Positions 9,460-21,400 of a stretch of 64,000 bases of DNA are shown one piece after another; within the stretch, counting starts at the first letter, position 1; the number at the start of each line of letters is the position of its first letter. The notes below the pieces were generated by a model. It did not search any database, was not told the DNA's origin, and worked only from the letters and a program-made list of their open reading frames with translations. The DNA is taken from positions 33,309,302 through 33,373,301 of the forward strand of contig NC_135013.1 of assembly GCF_051020955.1 (NCBI RefSeq), read 5' to 3'. Source of the stretch: Megalopta genalis (Eukaryota > Arthropoda > Insecta > Hymenoptera > Halictidae). Position numbers and translations under genes: made by a program.

Positions 9460-12400
9460 TCAAAGAACGAGCCTCCTGATGCCGCATTCGCAGCAGAATT
9501 TCGCGGTCTCCGGGAACTTGGAGCCGCACTCGTGGCAGAATTTCGACAGCTTGCTTCTGGACGGCGTCGCTCCGTCGGCGTCGCTTCTCCCGCGGTTCTG
9601 TCTCGGGTGGTCCTCGTCGAGGCGACCCGCCACGTCGTTGGTGCTGCGTCCATGGTGCGAATATTTTCGATTTAAACTAGGAGGAAGAGAAATCGAACGG
9701 GGCTTTAGGCGTGCAGGAGACGGACACTCGGTGCCGGGAATTAGATTAAAGGATTGACCCATTGACATGCGAGCGAAACGGAATTTGATGCGTCCGAGAA
9801 ATACTGAATTTAATTTGGCTCAACTGAAAAATTATGTGCGAGCTGAGGAAGAGAATGTTTTATTTCGAAATTCGAATTACCGATTTGTGGGCGCAATTTT
9901 GGCGTCTTGAACATTGTAAAGATACCAGAATCGACGAGTAAAGCAACAGAATAATTTAATAATATAAATCTAATACAAGGTGTGCTAAAATTATTGTACA
10001 AGCGGGAAACGAGGGGTTCCTGAGGTGATTTGAAGTAACTTTTTCCTTTGCGAAAATGCAATCCGCCGCTTCGTTTACGAGTTATTAACGAAAAACAGTG
10101 AGAGATCGCTGACGCCCCGCCCTCGCGACCACTGCCGCCGCGTCAGACGGCCGGCGCGACGCGGCATTGGCCGAAAGGGCGGAGCGCTAGCCGCGCTCGC
10201 GCTCCGATTGGTCGAAGCCCAGTTGCGCACTGTTTTTCGTTGATATCTCGTAAACGAAGCCGCGGATTGCATTTTCGCAAAGGAAAAAGTTACTTCAAAT
10301 GACGTCAGGAACCCCCCGTTTCTGATCTAATATAAATCTAATAATATACCCACGAAAACAGCTCTTGGCGAGTTAGACTCGTCGAAGTCTACAGTGGCAC
10401 ATGAAATGAATAACGATTCCAACTAGTCATCGTATGTCAAGGGGTTAATTACAGTAAATTCTCTTCAATTGTCTCTCGACTTTTAAGCAAAAATGGACAA
10501 TTTAGAAAGAGCAGAAATACGATTTGTAGCTTTGCGGCTCGTTTTTATGCTCGTTGACAATCGGTAACCATAAAATCGATCCACGAGGCTCCGATAATCG
10601 CATCTCCCCTCCCCGAATTGTCCTAATTTTCGCGTAGAATCCGATCACGAGAATCGAAGCAAATTTACCATAACGATATAATTAAAAACCATCGATAAAA
10701 TCCCGTTTCCAAGATTACAAAACGCAACACGAACGAGAGGTCTCTGTTTACGATCACAAATTCTTATCTGTGTGTAAATAAAATATGTTTATTAACCTGC
10801 TGTAGGCGGAGTCGCCGCTGAACTTGCCATGGTCCTGCCTCTTGTAGCTCTCGGGCGAAGACAGGTCCTCGTCGCTGTTCCGATCGTTGCGCGGCCTCCG
10901 ATGGACAGGGCTAGAGACGGACAAGGGATCGTTCTTTAGGAGGGACTTAAGGGACGCGAAGGAGCCGTTGTCGTCGTCGAACGAGGTCATCAGCTCGTCG
11001 AACACGGAGTTCGACCGTTTGATGTCCACGTCCGAGGACACGATGGAGCTCAGGCTGAGATTGCTGGCCGACATGTTCGCGTAATTGTTGTTTCGATTGT
11101 TCAGGCTGGTGTTCGAGGACCTCTGCGACTCGTTGGCCTTGTCCGACGATCTCTTAGCGTCGTTGGGGCTCGAGCTCGTTTTGTCGAGGGTGGCTTTGGG
11201 AGCGGAGGATGCCCGGACGGAGAAGGAACGGCCGACCGTCGGCCGAACCACCTTCGGCGAGACTTTGTCGAGAATCTTGCGAGCTCTCTCGGAGCTGGCA
11301 ACGAAACTCCTGCTGCCACGGTCGTGCTCGTCGGCGATCTCGCCGCCCAGGGCTTTCGACTTGTCGATGATCACCCGTCTCCCTAATTCTCTGACGGGCG
11401 ACCTCTTCTCGTCGCCCGGTTTCGCGGCGTTCTCGTCCTTCAGGTAGACCTCTCGGCACAGCGAGTTCGTCTCCGTCGAGTCGCTCGAGAAATCGGACGC
11501 GAGGTCGTCGAATTCCGTGGGCGGAGCTATCAAGGACGATCGTTTGCCAGGGTTCAGGCTGGTCGGGCAGGGATATTTCACGAACGCCGAGGAATGGGAG
11601 AGGGGGAACGGGGCCTCGCGGTTTTGCGCGAGCACCGGGCTGTCCCTCACGGATTGCTCGCTGGCATCCGATAGCAGGTCGTTCATCTGCTGTTCCGCTA
11701 GCAGGAAGGGATTGTAATCCTTGCCGCTGAAAGCAAGAAGATGATTCTGTGACAACGGTGCCGCGCCGAGGATCATTCGCGATAATGCAGAGGGTGGGAG
11801 GAGCCAATTACCGCGCCCTGATGGCGGGCTCGAGGAGTCTTCGCTGTTGAAAATCATTTCGGTGATTTAAGTGCGATTTTTTCTTGGGAACTTGAGAAAT
11901 TGTTGCTATCGCCTAACCTTTTTGGAATATTCGATGGAAGAGAATGTGTTCTGCAGCCGGAACTGCCGGTTTCTGTGCTCCCTATCCGGATATCGTGCTT
12001 CGATTACTGTGCACGATGAGACTTTGATGTTTAACGTGCGTTGATAAATTTTATTTTTTTATAGAAAGAGTGAAATATGATCTTGTGTCGTAATCTTTTC
12101 TGAACGTTGTAGATATTAATAACCGATAAAAATATATAAACAAATATAACCAAGATAAATAATGTAAAATATATAAGTATAAAATATAATTAACATATAA
12201 ATATGAATATAAAATATAAACATATAAAAATAATATAAAATAATATAACCAAAATAAATAATATAAAATATAATTAACATATAAATATAAATATAAATAT
12301 AAAATATAAACATATAAAAATAATGTAAAACGTAAATATAAAATACAATATAAAATATAAACATAAATAATCAAGACAAGCTTTAATGCTGACCATAAGA

Positions 12401-15400
12401 GAATACGGAAGAATTTTGAAAATATTAATCACCTTTATCGATTTTACTAATTTGTCGGGAGATTATCAGGCTTCGATTGGAAACATCGGAACCACGTTAT
12501 GTCGCAAAACGATTAGGTGTCGAGTGCCACGATAATAATCGAGGTTGTCCGTATCGTCGAGTATTTGTGAGACCGTGATTCATCGGATATGCGATCCGAT
12601 GTAGGAAAATTAACGTTACGAATTCCATCGAGAAAGCATGTTTCATCGACGTGTGATCAGATTGCGGATTTTTCGTTTCGTGGTTAAATAAAACTGAAGG
12701 TGTTACATTCGTCTATTCGTTCGCATAAGTGTCTGTTTGCATTTCAAATATGCCAGACACGCGTAACAGGATCCTCGGTCCGATTACGATGTAGAATTTT
12801 TAATGTAACAGGTGTCGTTTCCGCGAGTACATAAACGTAAGTTTGTCGGAGCAGCTTATCTAAATTCGTCAGCTAAATATCATCGACGCGCATAGTGTTT
12901 ACGTTTCGATCGCGAGGGCGTGTCTACTTGTTTTTCTTATCAGTCATCTGCTTCCGGCGATTGGACTTCCACGTAGTGGAAAAAAGAGAGAACAGCTACG
13001 CATTTCTCAACCCTTTGCGATCGAGTGGCGAGTCCGCGGCGTCGCTAAAAATTGTCGTATCATTTTTCAAAGTGTAATGGTAACGATTTTTTATTTGTTT
13101 ATACCTAAAAAGAACTGTTGAAACTGCAATTATTGTACTTGCAAATAGGCATAAATCGCATTGAATCGTATCAAATGGAAATACTGTAGATCAGAAAACA
13201 TGTTTCCGATTTCGAAATTAAAATAGCTTCGACTGCAAAGGGTTAACCCTTTGCACTCGAAACCATTTTAACTGTAAATCTAAAATAATTTTTCTGACTA
13301 TTTCCATGTATTTCGACTTTATATGACAAAGTGCATTTTATGCATACAAAATTGAGTCTTGCGATGGCTTGTGATGACAATTATACTTTTAACAATTTTT
13401 TAAATTTAAACTTTATTAACATAAAAATTATCTTGGAACGTGAATGAACAATTTTAGTGGTGTCTCAGAGTCATCACTCGAGCGCAAAGGGTTAAATTTT
13501 CGTTGCAGGTTCAGATGAGAAAAAGAGCGAGTATTTTTTATCTTTCATTGTCATTTTACCTAATAGCAGAATTAAGAAAAAGTATGCTGGTCACTGTACC
13601 ATAAACTACCTTTACTACTACCCTTTAACACTTAAAGAAAGATTCGAGTCGATTAGGCCATGCAAGGAATTTATGTTTTACACAAAAGATCCGCAATCTA
13701 ATAAAAAACAATGCCTGATGAACTGTTGCTCGAAAACGAAAAAGGTAATTTATAACAGAGGATCGAAAGAGAAAAACATCTCCAACCATGAAACATTCGT
13801 GCTATGCGTGTCTCATAATTCCATTCATCGAAATTACATAAACTCAACTTTCTCAAAGTTAGAGCAAAGTGCCTGAAAAGTGACGATGACGGCAAGCAAA
13901 AATTCCAAAAAATTGTCGTCGGTCCATGCTGTGAAGAACTCCGAAACTGAATATATGTATATATGTATATAATATGTATATAATAATATATGTATATTCC
14001 GTCAAATGAGAAACTTGCGGCGCTTTCTATTCTGTGTAGAAGACGAGCGTTGTTGGTTTCGTCAGCGTTTACGCAGGAGGAGATAATGAAGTGTACATAG
14101 AAAATGTATGTCAAGCCCCTCTCAGCCTTAGGCGAATCTGTGAAGCATTTTCCTCGATCAAGTTTCCAAAGCGTATCTCTAAGCGACGGGGAAATGCACG
14201 GGTTTTGGGGATCATGCGACACAATGTAACACCGATAAACGTGCCAGGACGGTGGGAACCATGCCAATTTTCACGGAATATATCGGACGAAAGGACTCGC
14301 AGCGATTTTCCAGAAAACTGTGATCGCGAGATACAAAATTTTCTGTTTAACGACAGGATGATGGATCATTTTGACGACGATATAATAAACCGACAAGGTT
14401 ATTTTGGAAGGAACTTGCGATCGTGGATAGCTTTTCCTTTTTTTATATTTTTGTATCTATATTTTTTATATTTTATATTTTTCAGATTTTATATTTATAT
14501 TTCTTATATTTTATAGCTTTTTCTTTAGACAGCTTTCGAAACGAAAGTGGATTAAAGTTACAGTATGTATTAATAAAGAATCCTGATATTAATCAGGATA
14601 ATAAATATTATATTATAATATTTATTATAATATAATAATAAATATTATATTATATTATATTTTAAAATAAATATTATATATATATTATATTATAATTAAA
14701 TTAATATCTTTAATAAAGAGAGAACTCATATTAATTAAAGAACCCTGATAAGATTTTTCAAAGTGGGCCTTCGCTTTTGAGATATTTTGATTTCAAGCTT
14801 GCATGCATATAGACAACATATACAGGGTGTTCGTTTGAAAACTTTAAATCGAAATATCTCGAGACCAGCACACTTTCCAGAAAGATGTTAGATATAAAAA
14901 GTTACTCGATCCTAAGAACAAAATAAACTTTCGCACGAAACACTTATCAATCAGATTTTCATCTTACAAAGATATATCTAATAAAATGAACAATTTTTTC
15001 ACTCGTCATTTTCTTCAAGGTATTGCTATTAATACCTAATTGCTATTTTCCTTAATTTTTCAGGTTTTTCAAACACAATGAAACGTTTGAAAATTGAAAT
15101 CAATTATCGACGAGTACATAGTCAATTAACCATATTTATATTCCGAGTCCCAACGGGACGGCTTTTTCGCTAGTTTCACCGATATCGAATTCGTTTCCCT
15201 GCTTTCACTCGGTTTCTACACCGAAAAATTGCTGCTTATCTATGCGTCCGATATACTTTCTACGAAATTCGACGTGGTCCCGCGACATTCGTGTAGCTGT
15301 AGCTGGATGCTTCGACGACATTCTTTCAAGCATCTGCTGGATTAGCAACGAGAGTGAAACGATCCGAAAGTGTGTATTTTACGGGGAACCAGAAATCTGT

Positions 15401-18400
15401 CGTACATGTAGCGATTTGATCAACCACCTGGAACTTACGTTCTACTGCTAAGTACAAGATTAAAATCCGGCCGTCTGCGCACGTAATTGCTCCATACGGG
15501 ACGTAATGGCAGTGCTAAGTTCCTACAATAGTTTTTACCGTGTTATTGCACGGTAGAGGGAGAAATCGGCGTGTTATTGATTGGACACAAGATTGAATCC
15601 GGAGATACGGTAAAGTTTTCCATAATATTTCTTCGGCTTGTAAACAAAAAAATTGGACGATTTGGGAAGAGGAGATACAATTATTTGAGCCTCCGCGGTT
15701 CGTTTTTTTTTAAATTGTTGTCGATCAGCGACTGTAAAAATGAGCCGCCAATTCCCTAAATTTTCCATTTTTGTTTGGAAGCTAAAGGAAAATTAGGGAG
15801 AATTTTCTGTACACAAAAATGGACAATTTGAGAAGAGGAGATATGATTATTCGAGTCTCGCGGTTCATTTCTTATAATTACAATTGTCAAAAATTATAAA
15901 AACGAGGCGCAAGGCTCGAACAATAAGGCTTCTCTTCCCAAATTGTTTCCCTTCCCATTTTCGTTTACGAGCTGAAGAAAAATTGCGGCGAATTTACTGT
16001 ACTCGTTTAAAACCAGCGAACGTAAATGTTCAAATCGCGAATATCTTGTCGAATTCCGTCGATTTTTGTTGCAAATATGCAGGTTGTCTCGGCTAAACGA
16101 GGCCATTTTTACAGTGCCGTGAATAATTATAAACTCGAAGTAGCTTTTACACTTTTTACTTGATATTTAAACAAGAAGCGAGCAGAAAAGATCAATTTCT
16201 ATTCTCTATTATTTCTAATATAGAAACGTACACGTGTAATAACAGAATTAAAGGAAGTCATATTAGTCATCGTCTAATAGACTGGTCCTTCTATCAGATC
16301 TAAAAAAAAAATTCAAGTCACTTAGGCTAGTTTTAAAATTATTAGTCGAGTTTCAAAAAACTGAGTATATAATATTTTCTGTTATTATTATATTGATTAA
16401 TATTATTAATAATATTATAATATTATAATTATTATTATTAATAATTATGAATAATATTTCTTTATATTATTATATCAATATAATATTTTCTATTATTTCT
16501 AATATAGAAATACACAATCGCGACATATTCTCCTTCAAACATCGCTAAAAATGTAAAAGTTACGTTCGTCAAAGTTAATTATTCGCGTCACCGTACAACT
16601 TCGAATACTTTTTCAAAGCAAACCAATCATCCTGACAACTCGCCTCGCATCGCGTTCCATTAATTATTTGCCGTCGAAACGCTGTTCGAAACAAGTCCCC
16701 GCGCGAACGCTCATACAAACAAGAAAATTGTTCCAAGAAACAATTAATTATCGACGTCGAGTAATTTCCGAGCCCATCCCTACCTGCTCCTCCTAAAGAA
16801 AGCGCTACTGGAAACGGGAGGAAGGGCGGGTGCTCTCGGATTTCTGTTAAGAAGCCTGCCAGGCCCTTGGCAGGGCAGATCGAGATTAATCAAACGGTTC
16901 CTCGACGCGTTCGAGGCGGCCCTCTCCCAGTAAGTCTGTCGGCTGATCGCCTCCGATTTGTTGCTCTCCTTCCGGACCACGATCCTGGTCCTCTTGATCT
17001 CCGGCAGCACGCCGAATCCGACGTTCCCGTGCCCGATCTCCTCGATCGTTTCCATCTCGACGGTCTCCAGCTGCTCGACGCCGTCGATCATCGACAAGCC
17101 GTCGTTCGAGTCGTTCATCTCGCTCACGTCCTCGAGGAATCGGTTCTCCAGGCCGATCAGCCGCGAGTATCGCGCCTTGAAAGCCGCGCTCGATGATTTC
17201 TTCACCGTCACCCGCGATTCCGACAGGATCATCGGTCCCAAATTCCGCGCGTCGAAGAGAAGGCCGTCCCTCGCGCGAGCGGATCTCGGCCCGGGCATCT
17301 CGATCTCGTCCGCGGAATCGTCGCTGTCGCCCTCGAAATCCTTCGACGACGAATTCTTGTAGATCTCCTGCACCTCTTGGTCCGCTAGATCGATCTCCCC
17401 GACGACAGAGCTCGCGAGTTTCGGCCGATTCGCCGCGACGTCATCTTCTCTGCGATCGGCTTCTTCCGAGATCGCTCGATCCGCCGGAAAGTAGACCTCG
17501 ATCTCGCGATAACCGGCGACAGGAGTCCTCGGAGATGGTCCGTCGATCTTCCGAGATCTTCCGAGATCGTCGAAACTTTCGCCAAACGAGGAACGATCGA
17601 CGAATCTCTCGGCGCTCGCGTCGAAGACTCGCAAAGCGCGCTCGCATCCGGCTGCTTGAACGGCGACGTCTCTTCTATCGCGAGTATTTATCCGCTTCTC
17701 GTCTTCGCGATTTTCGTTGTCGTTCATACGACGAGCCGGCGTCGAACGTCGTCGCCCCGACGTCGAGTCTCCGATATTTTTCTTCGCCGGTTCGTCGACG
17801 ATGCGGCGACCCGTTCCGTCCAACTCGACGCGATACAGCAGCTCCGATCCCGTCTCCTCGTTTACAGCCATCTCCCATTCGTTCTGCTGCGGGGACAGCG
17901 ATGTTTCCCAGAGATTTTCCGGCTCCTTCCAACCGGTCGAATGATCGAACGGCGTGCTCGATCCGCTCGGACGCGGCGCGTCTTTCGCGAGTCCTTCGAG
18001 CGTCTGTGGTTCGGCCTCCATTTCGATCGGCCTCGCTTCGATCTCGCTGAATTCTGCGATGCAATTCGCGGCAGACGACGACTCGTCCAAGAAACCGTCG
18101 CCTTCGCTCGCGACGGTCTCTTCTCTAACTTTCTCCGCGGTTCCAGGTCGGTAAAGAGCTCTCGGCGATCGTTCGGAAAATGAGCCGTCGACGGTTACGT
18201 CGTTCCTACGTCCTCGATTCGACTCCCCAGGCGCGTCGAACCTGGCCGAAACGATCGGCGACGTCAATTTCTCGAGGATCGCGCGCGAACTTTCGTCCTC
18301 GGTGTCGCCGATCCTTCCGTCGACGTCGTCGCGCGCTTCGACGTCCTCGATCGCGCCGCTCGCCGCGACCTCGGAGCTCGCGTCTCCATTTTCCAGCTGG

Positions 18401-21400
18401 TCCCGATCGTCTTGAGAAAGCTGCCCGCGAAAGCTCAAGCGTTTCCGCTCCAGCATCTTGGCCCTCCTCGACTTGAATCGGCCCGTCGACATCCTGCGAT
18501 TCAGCATCGCCTTTTCCTCGAGGCTGAAACCATCCGGACAATTGTTGACCCTCGAATCGCCCTCGTCGATCCTCCGGACTTCCTCTTGCTTTTGACAGCG
18601 GGAACGCAATCTCTCGAGTCTGTCGACGTCGCCGACGCAGAATTCCACTCGGGGACTGTGTCTCACCGGCCTCCATTTGCCTCGACGCGAGCGCGCGTCC
18701 TCTGCTTCGTCGAACGAATCCTTGAACGAGTAGGTTCGGTTCAACCTTGGCGTAGTCGGCGACCAATCGGCGCTGATTCCGCTCCTCGCACTCGCCTCGC
18801 CGCATTTGTCTGACTTGTTGGACTTGTCGGACTTGTCAAACTTGTTGACGATCGATGATCCGTCGAAAAGGACGCTCGATTGTTCTGCTCGCGAATCAAC
18901 GAGGCGGGTGCTCGCGGTCCTTGGCGTAGTCTGCGACCGTTCGGCGCTAATTCCGCTTCCTGGACTCGCCTCGCCGCATTTGTCTGACTTGTTGAACTTT
19001 TCGGACTTGTGAAACTTGTTGTTAATGATCGATGATCCGTCGAAAAAGACGCTAGATTGTTCTGCTCGCGAATCAACGAGGCGGGTGCTCGCGGTCCTTG
19101 GCGTAGCCTGCGACCAATTGGCGCTAATTCCGCTCCTTGGACTCGCCTCGCCGCATTTTTCCGACTTGTTGGACGTGTAGGACTTGTGAAACTTGTCGCC
19201 GACGATCGATGATCCGTCGAAAAAGACGCCCGATTGTTCTGCTCGCGAATCAACGAGGCGAATGCTCGCGGATCCAGCGGAGATCGCGTCGTCCTCCTTG
19301 TCTCGACCGGTCCTCTTCCAAGCGGTCGGCTTGCTTCTCGGGAAGATGCTGCACGGCGTCACCGTCATCCCCGTCACCTCGACGTTGATGGAGACGTCGT
19401 TCAGTTTCGGGTGACCCTCGCTTCGGGCGGAGACGATGTTCGGCATCGTCGACCTGCCGGAGTGCAACGGCTGGCCGGCTTCCGATCGCGAGCGGCAGCT
19501 CGGCGACAGCCGGCCAACGAGCGCGGCCATCTTCCGAGTCCTGCGTCTCGGTGTCGAAACGTTGCTACAGTCGCCGAGACTCGGTTTCTTATACTTTAGG
19601 GGCGGTACGGGGAGGAGGGCTCTTTTATTAGGTAGCGCAGGTGGATAGGGCACCGCTTCGGACTCGTCTTCTGGCGGCCTGAGGATGAGGAAAACAGGAT
19701 CAAGGGTGCACGGACTGACAGGTCGGGAGAGGACGGACGGGTTTTACAGGCCGCGGACGCGATTCACGGATTTCAATGGAACGTTCAATTTCGAGGCTTT
19801 CGTTTTCGTTTTCTTTTTCGTGGTTTTCGAACATTTCTGTCGAGCGGAAACAACCTTGTCCCTTTTCTTTCTCCTCATGCACACGGTTTTTTTTATCTAA
19901 GGTGTTGTCTAAAGGGCTTTGTCGCGCGGCGACGTTGCGACGTCGCGTTGTTTCGAGCGGCTTACCTGTTCGATCGATCCATCGGCCGAGACTTCATCGG
20001 TCCTATCGGACTTGACTTCGACGGGCCGGCGCGTCTCCTGCAACGATCAGAGTTTTTGATGTAACAGTTCTCCTTCATTCTGATTCTACAATTTAATTTA
20101 CCTACATTCGCGAATTCTCGTTCTCTGAAATCGCTTTAAAGAATCAAGGCTGTGACCTAGTACGTTTTTCATTGACTGAGCAAATTGTTTGCAGTGAAAA
20201 TAGAAGAACGATACTCTGACGTCTTCGACGTCGTTTCATGTTTTCTTGTGTAAATAAAAGTAGTTCCGAAAAGAAAAATTAATGTCTTCTATTATCTGCT
20301 CAGATTATTACGGTAAAATAGAAAAATATTTCTACAGGAACGAGGCGATTCCTGAGGTCATTTGAAGTAACTTTTTCCTTAGCGAAAATGCGATCCGCCG
20401 CTTCGTTTACGAATTATCAACGAAAAACACTGACCAATGTGATCGCGTACGGTTGGCGGCCCGCCCTCGCGACCACTGACGCTGCGTCAGGCGGCCGGCG
20501 CTCCGCCCCTCCGGCCAATGCCGCGTCGCGCCGGCCGCGCTCGCTCTCCGATTGGTCAGTGTTTTTCGCTAATATCTCGTAAACGAAGCGGCGGATCGCA
20601 TTTTCGCTAAGGAAAAAGTTGCTTCAAATGACCTCAGCGATCATCCTTCTTCGAATGCTAACATAATTATGGGGCATCCTGTGTCTGGTCGGACGATAAT
20701 ACGCAAGATACAAAAATGATAGCTTACACAGTGGCGGGTTTCTGTTTAACGGGACTATCGATTTTGGCGCAGTTCGGCGCCGAGATGCTCTCCTTGGCTC
20801 TGCTAGCCGGCTGCGTGGGCGAGGTTTTATTGGAATGAAGATTGGTCGCGGAATTCGGCGAATATTTCTCGCGGGTTATTTGTCTGCGATTCTTCAAGGA
20901 CGGTGCTCGATACTTCATACGCGCCTCGAGACGTTCCTTCGCGATGTTCGTCGCCGGGCTCATCGGCGCCCTCGCGATTCTGTCCTTGCACCAGGCCACG
21001 TGCCTGTCGTACGCCTTGACGCCGAAATGACGACCGCAGGTGGGACACACGCCCTGCTCGTTTGCGCGCGTGGGCGCGCTCGACGACAACACCGTTGCGC
21101 ATTGTTTCTGCATCGCGCCGTCCACCTGGAATCGTATTAGACGATCGAGGTTATTCTATTAGATCATGTCAAGGTATAATAATAAATCAGAAAATAGTCA
21201 AATATAATATACTATATTAATTTGTATAATGTAGATTAAATATAAGATTGATTATAAGATAAATGTAATATTAATATAATATAATATTGTTATATTATAA
21301 TATAATATAATATTGTTATATTATAATATTATTATAATATAATATATTATATCACAAACACACATAATATTATTATAATATAATATAATATTATAAAATT

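Noticed and set aside
12051..12374. 107-residue hydrophobic minus-strand frame resembling a membrane protein
   Set aside because: Made only of I, Y, L and F from ATATAAA repeats, as are similar frames near 390-719 and 30073-30258.
16867..19599. Many long frames on both strands opposite and beside the 957-residue frame
   Set aside because: They are shadows of exon 3 of the ZC2HC1-like gene, whose GC-rich codons suppress stops in other frames.
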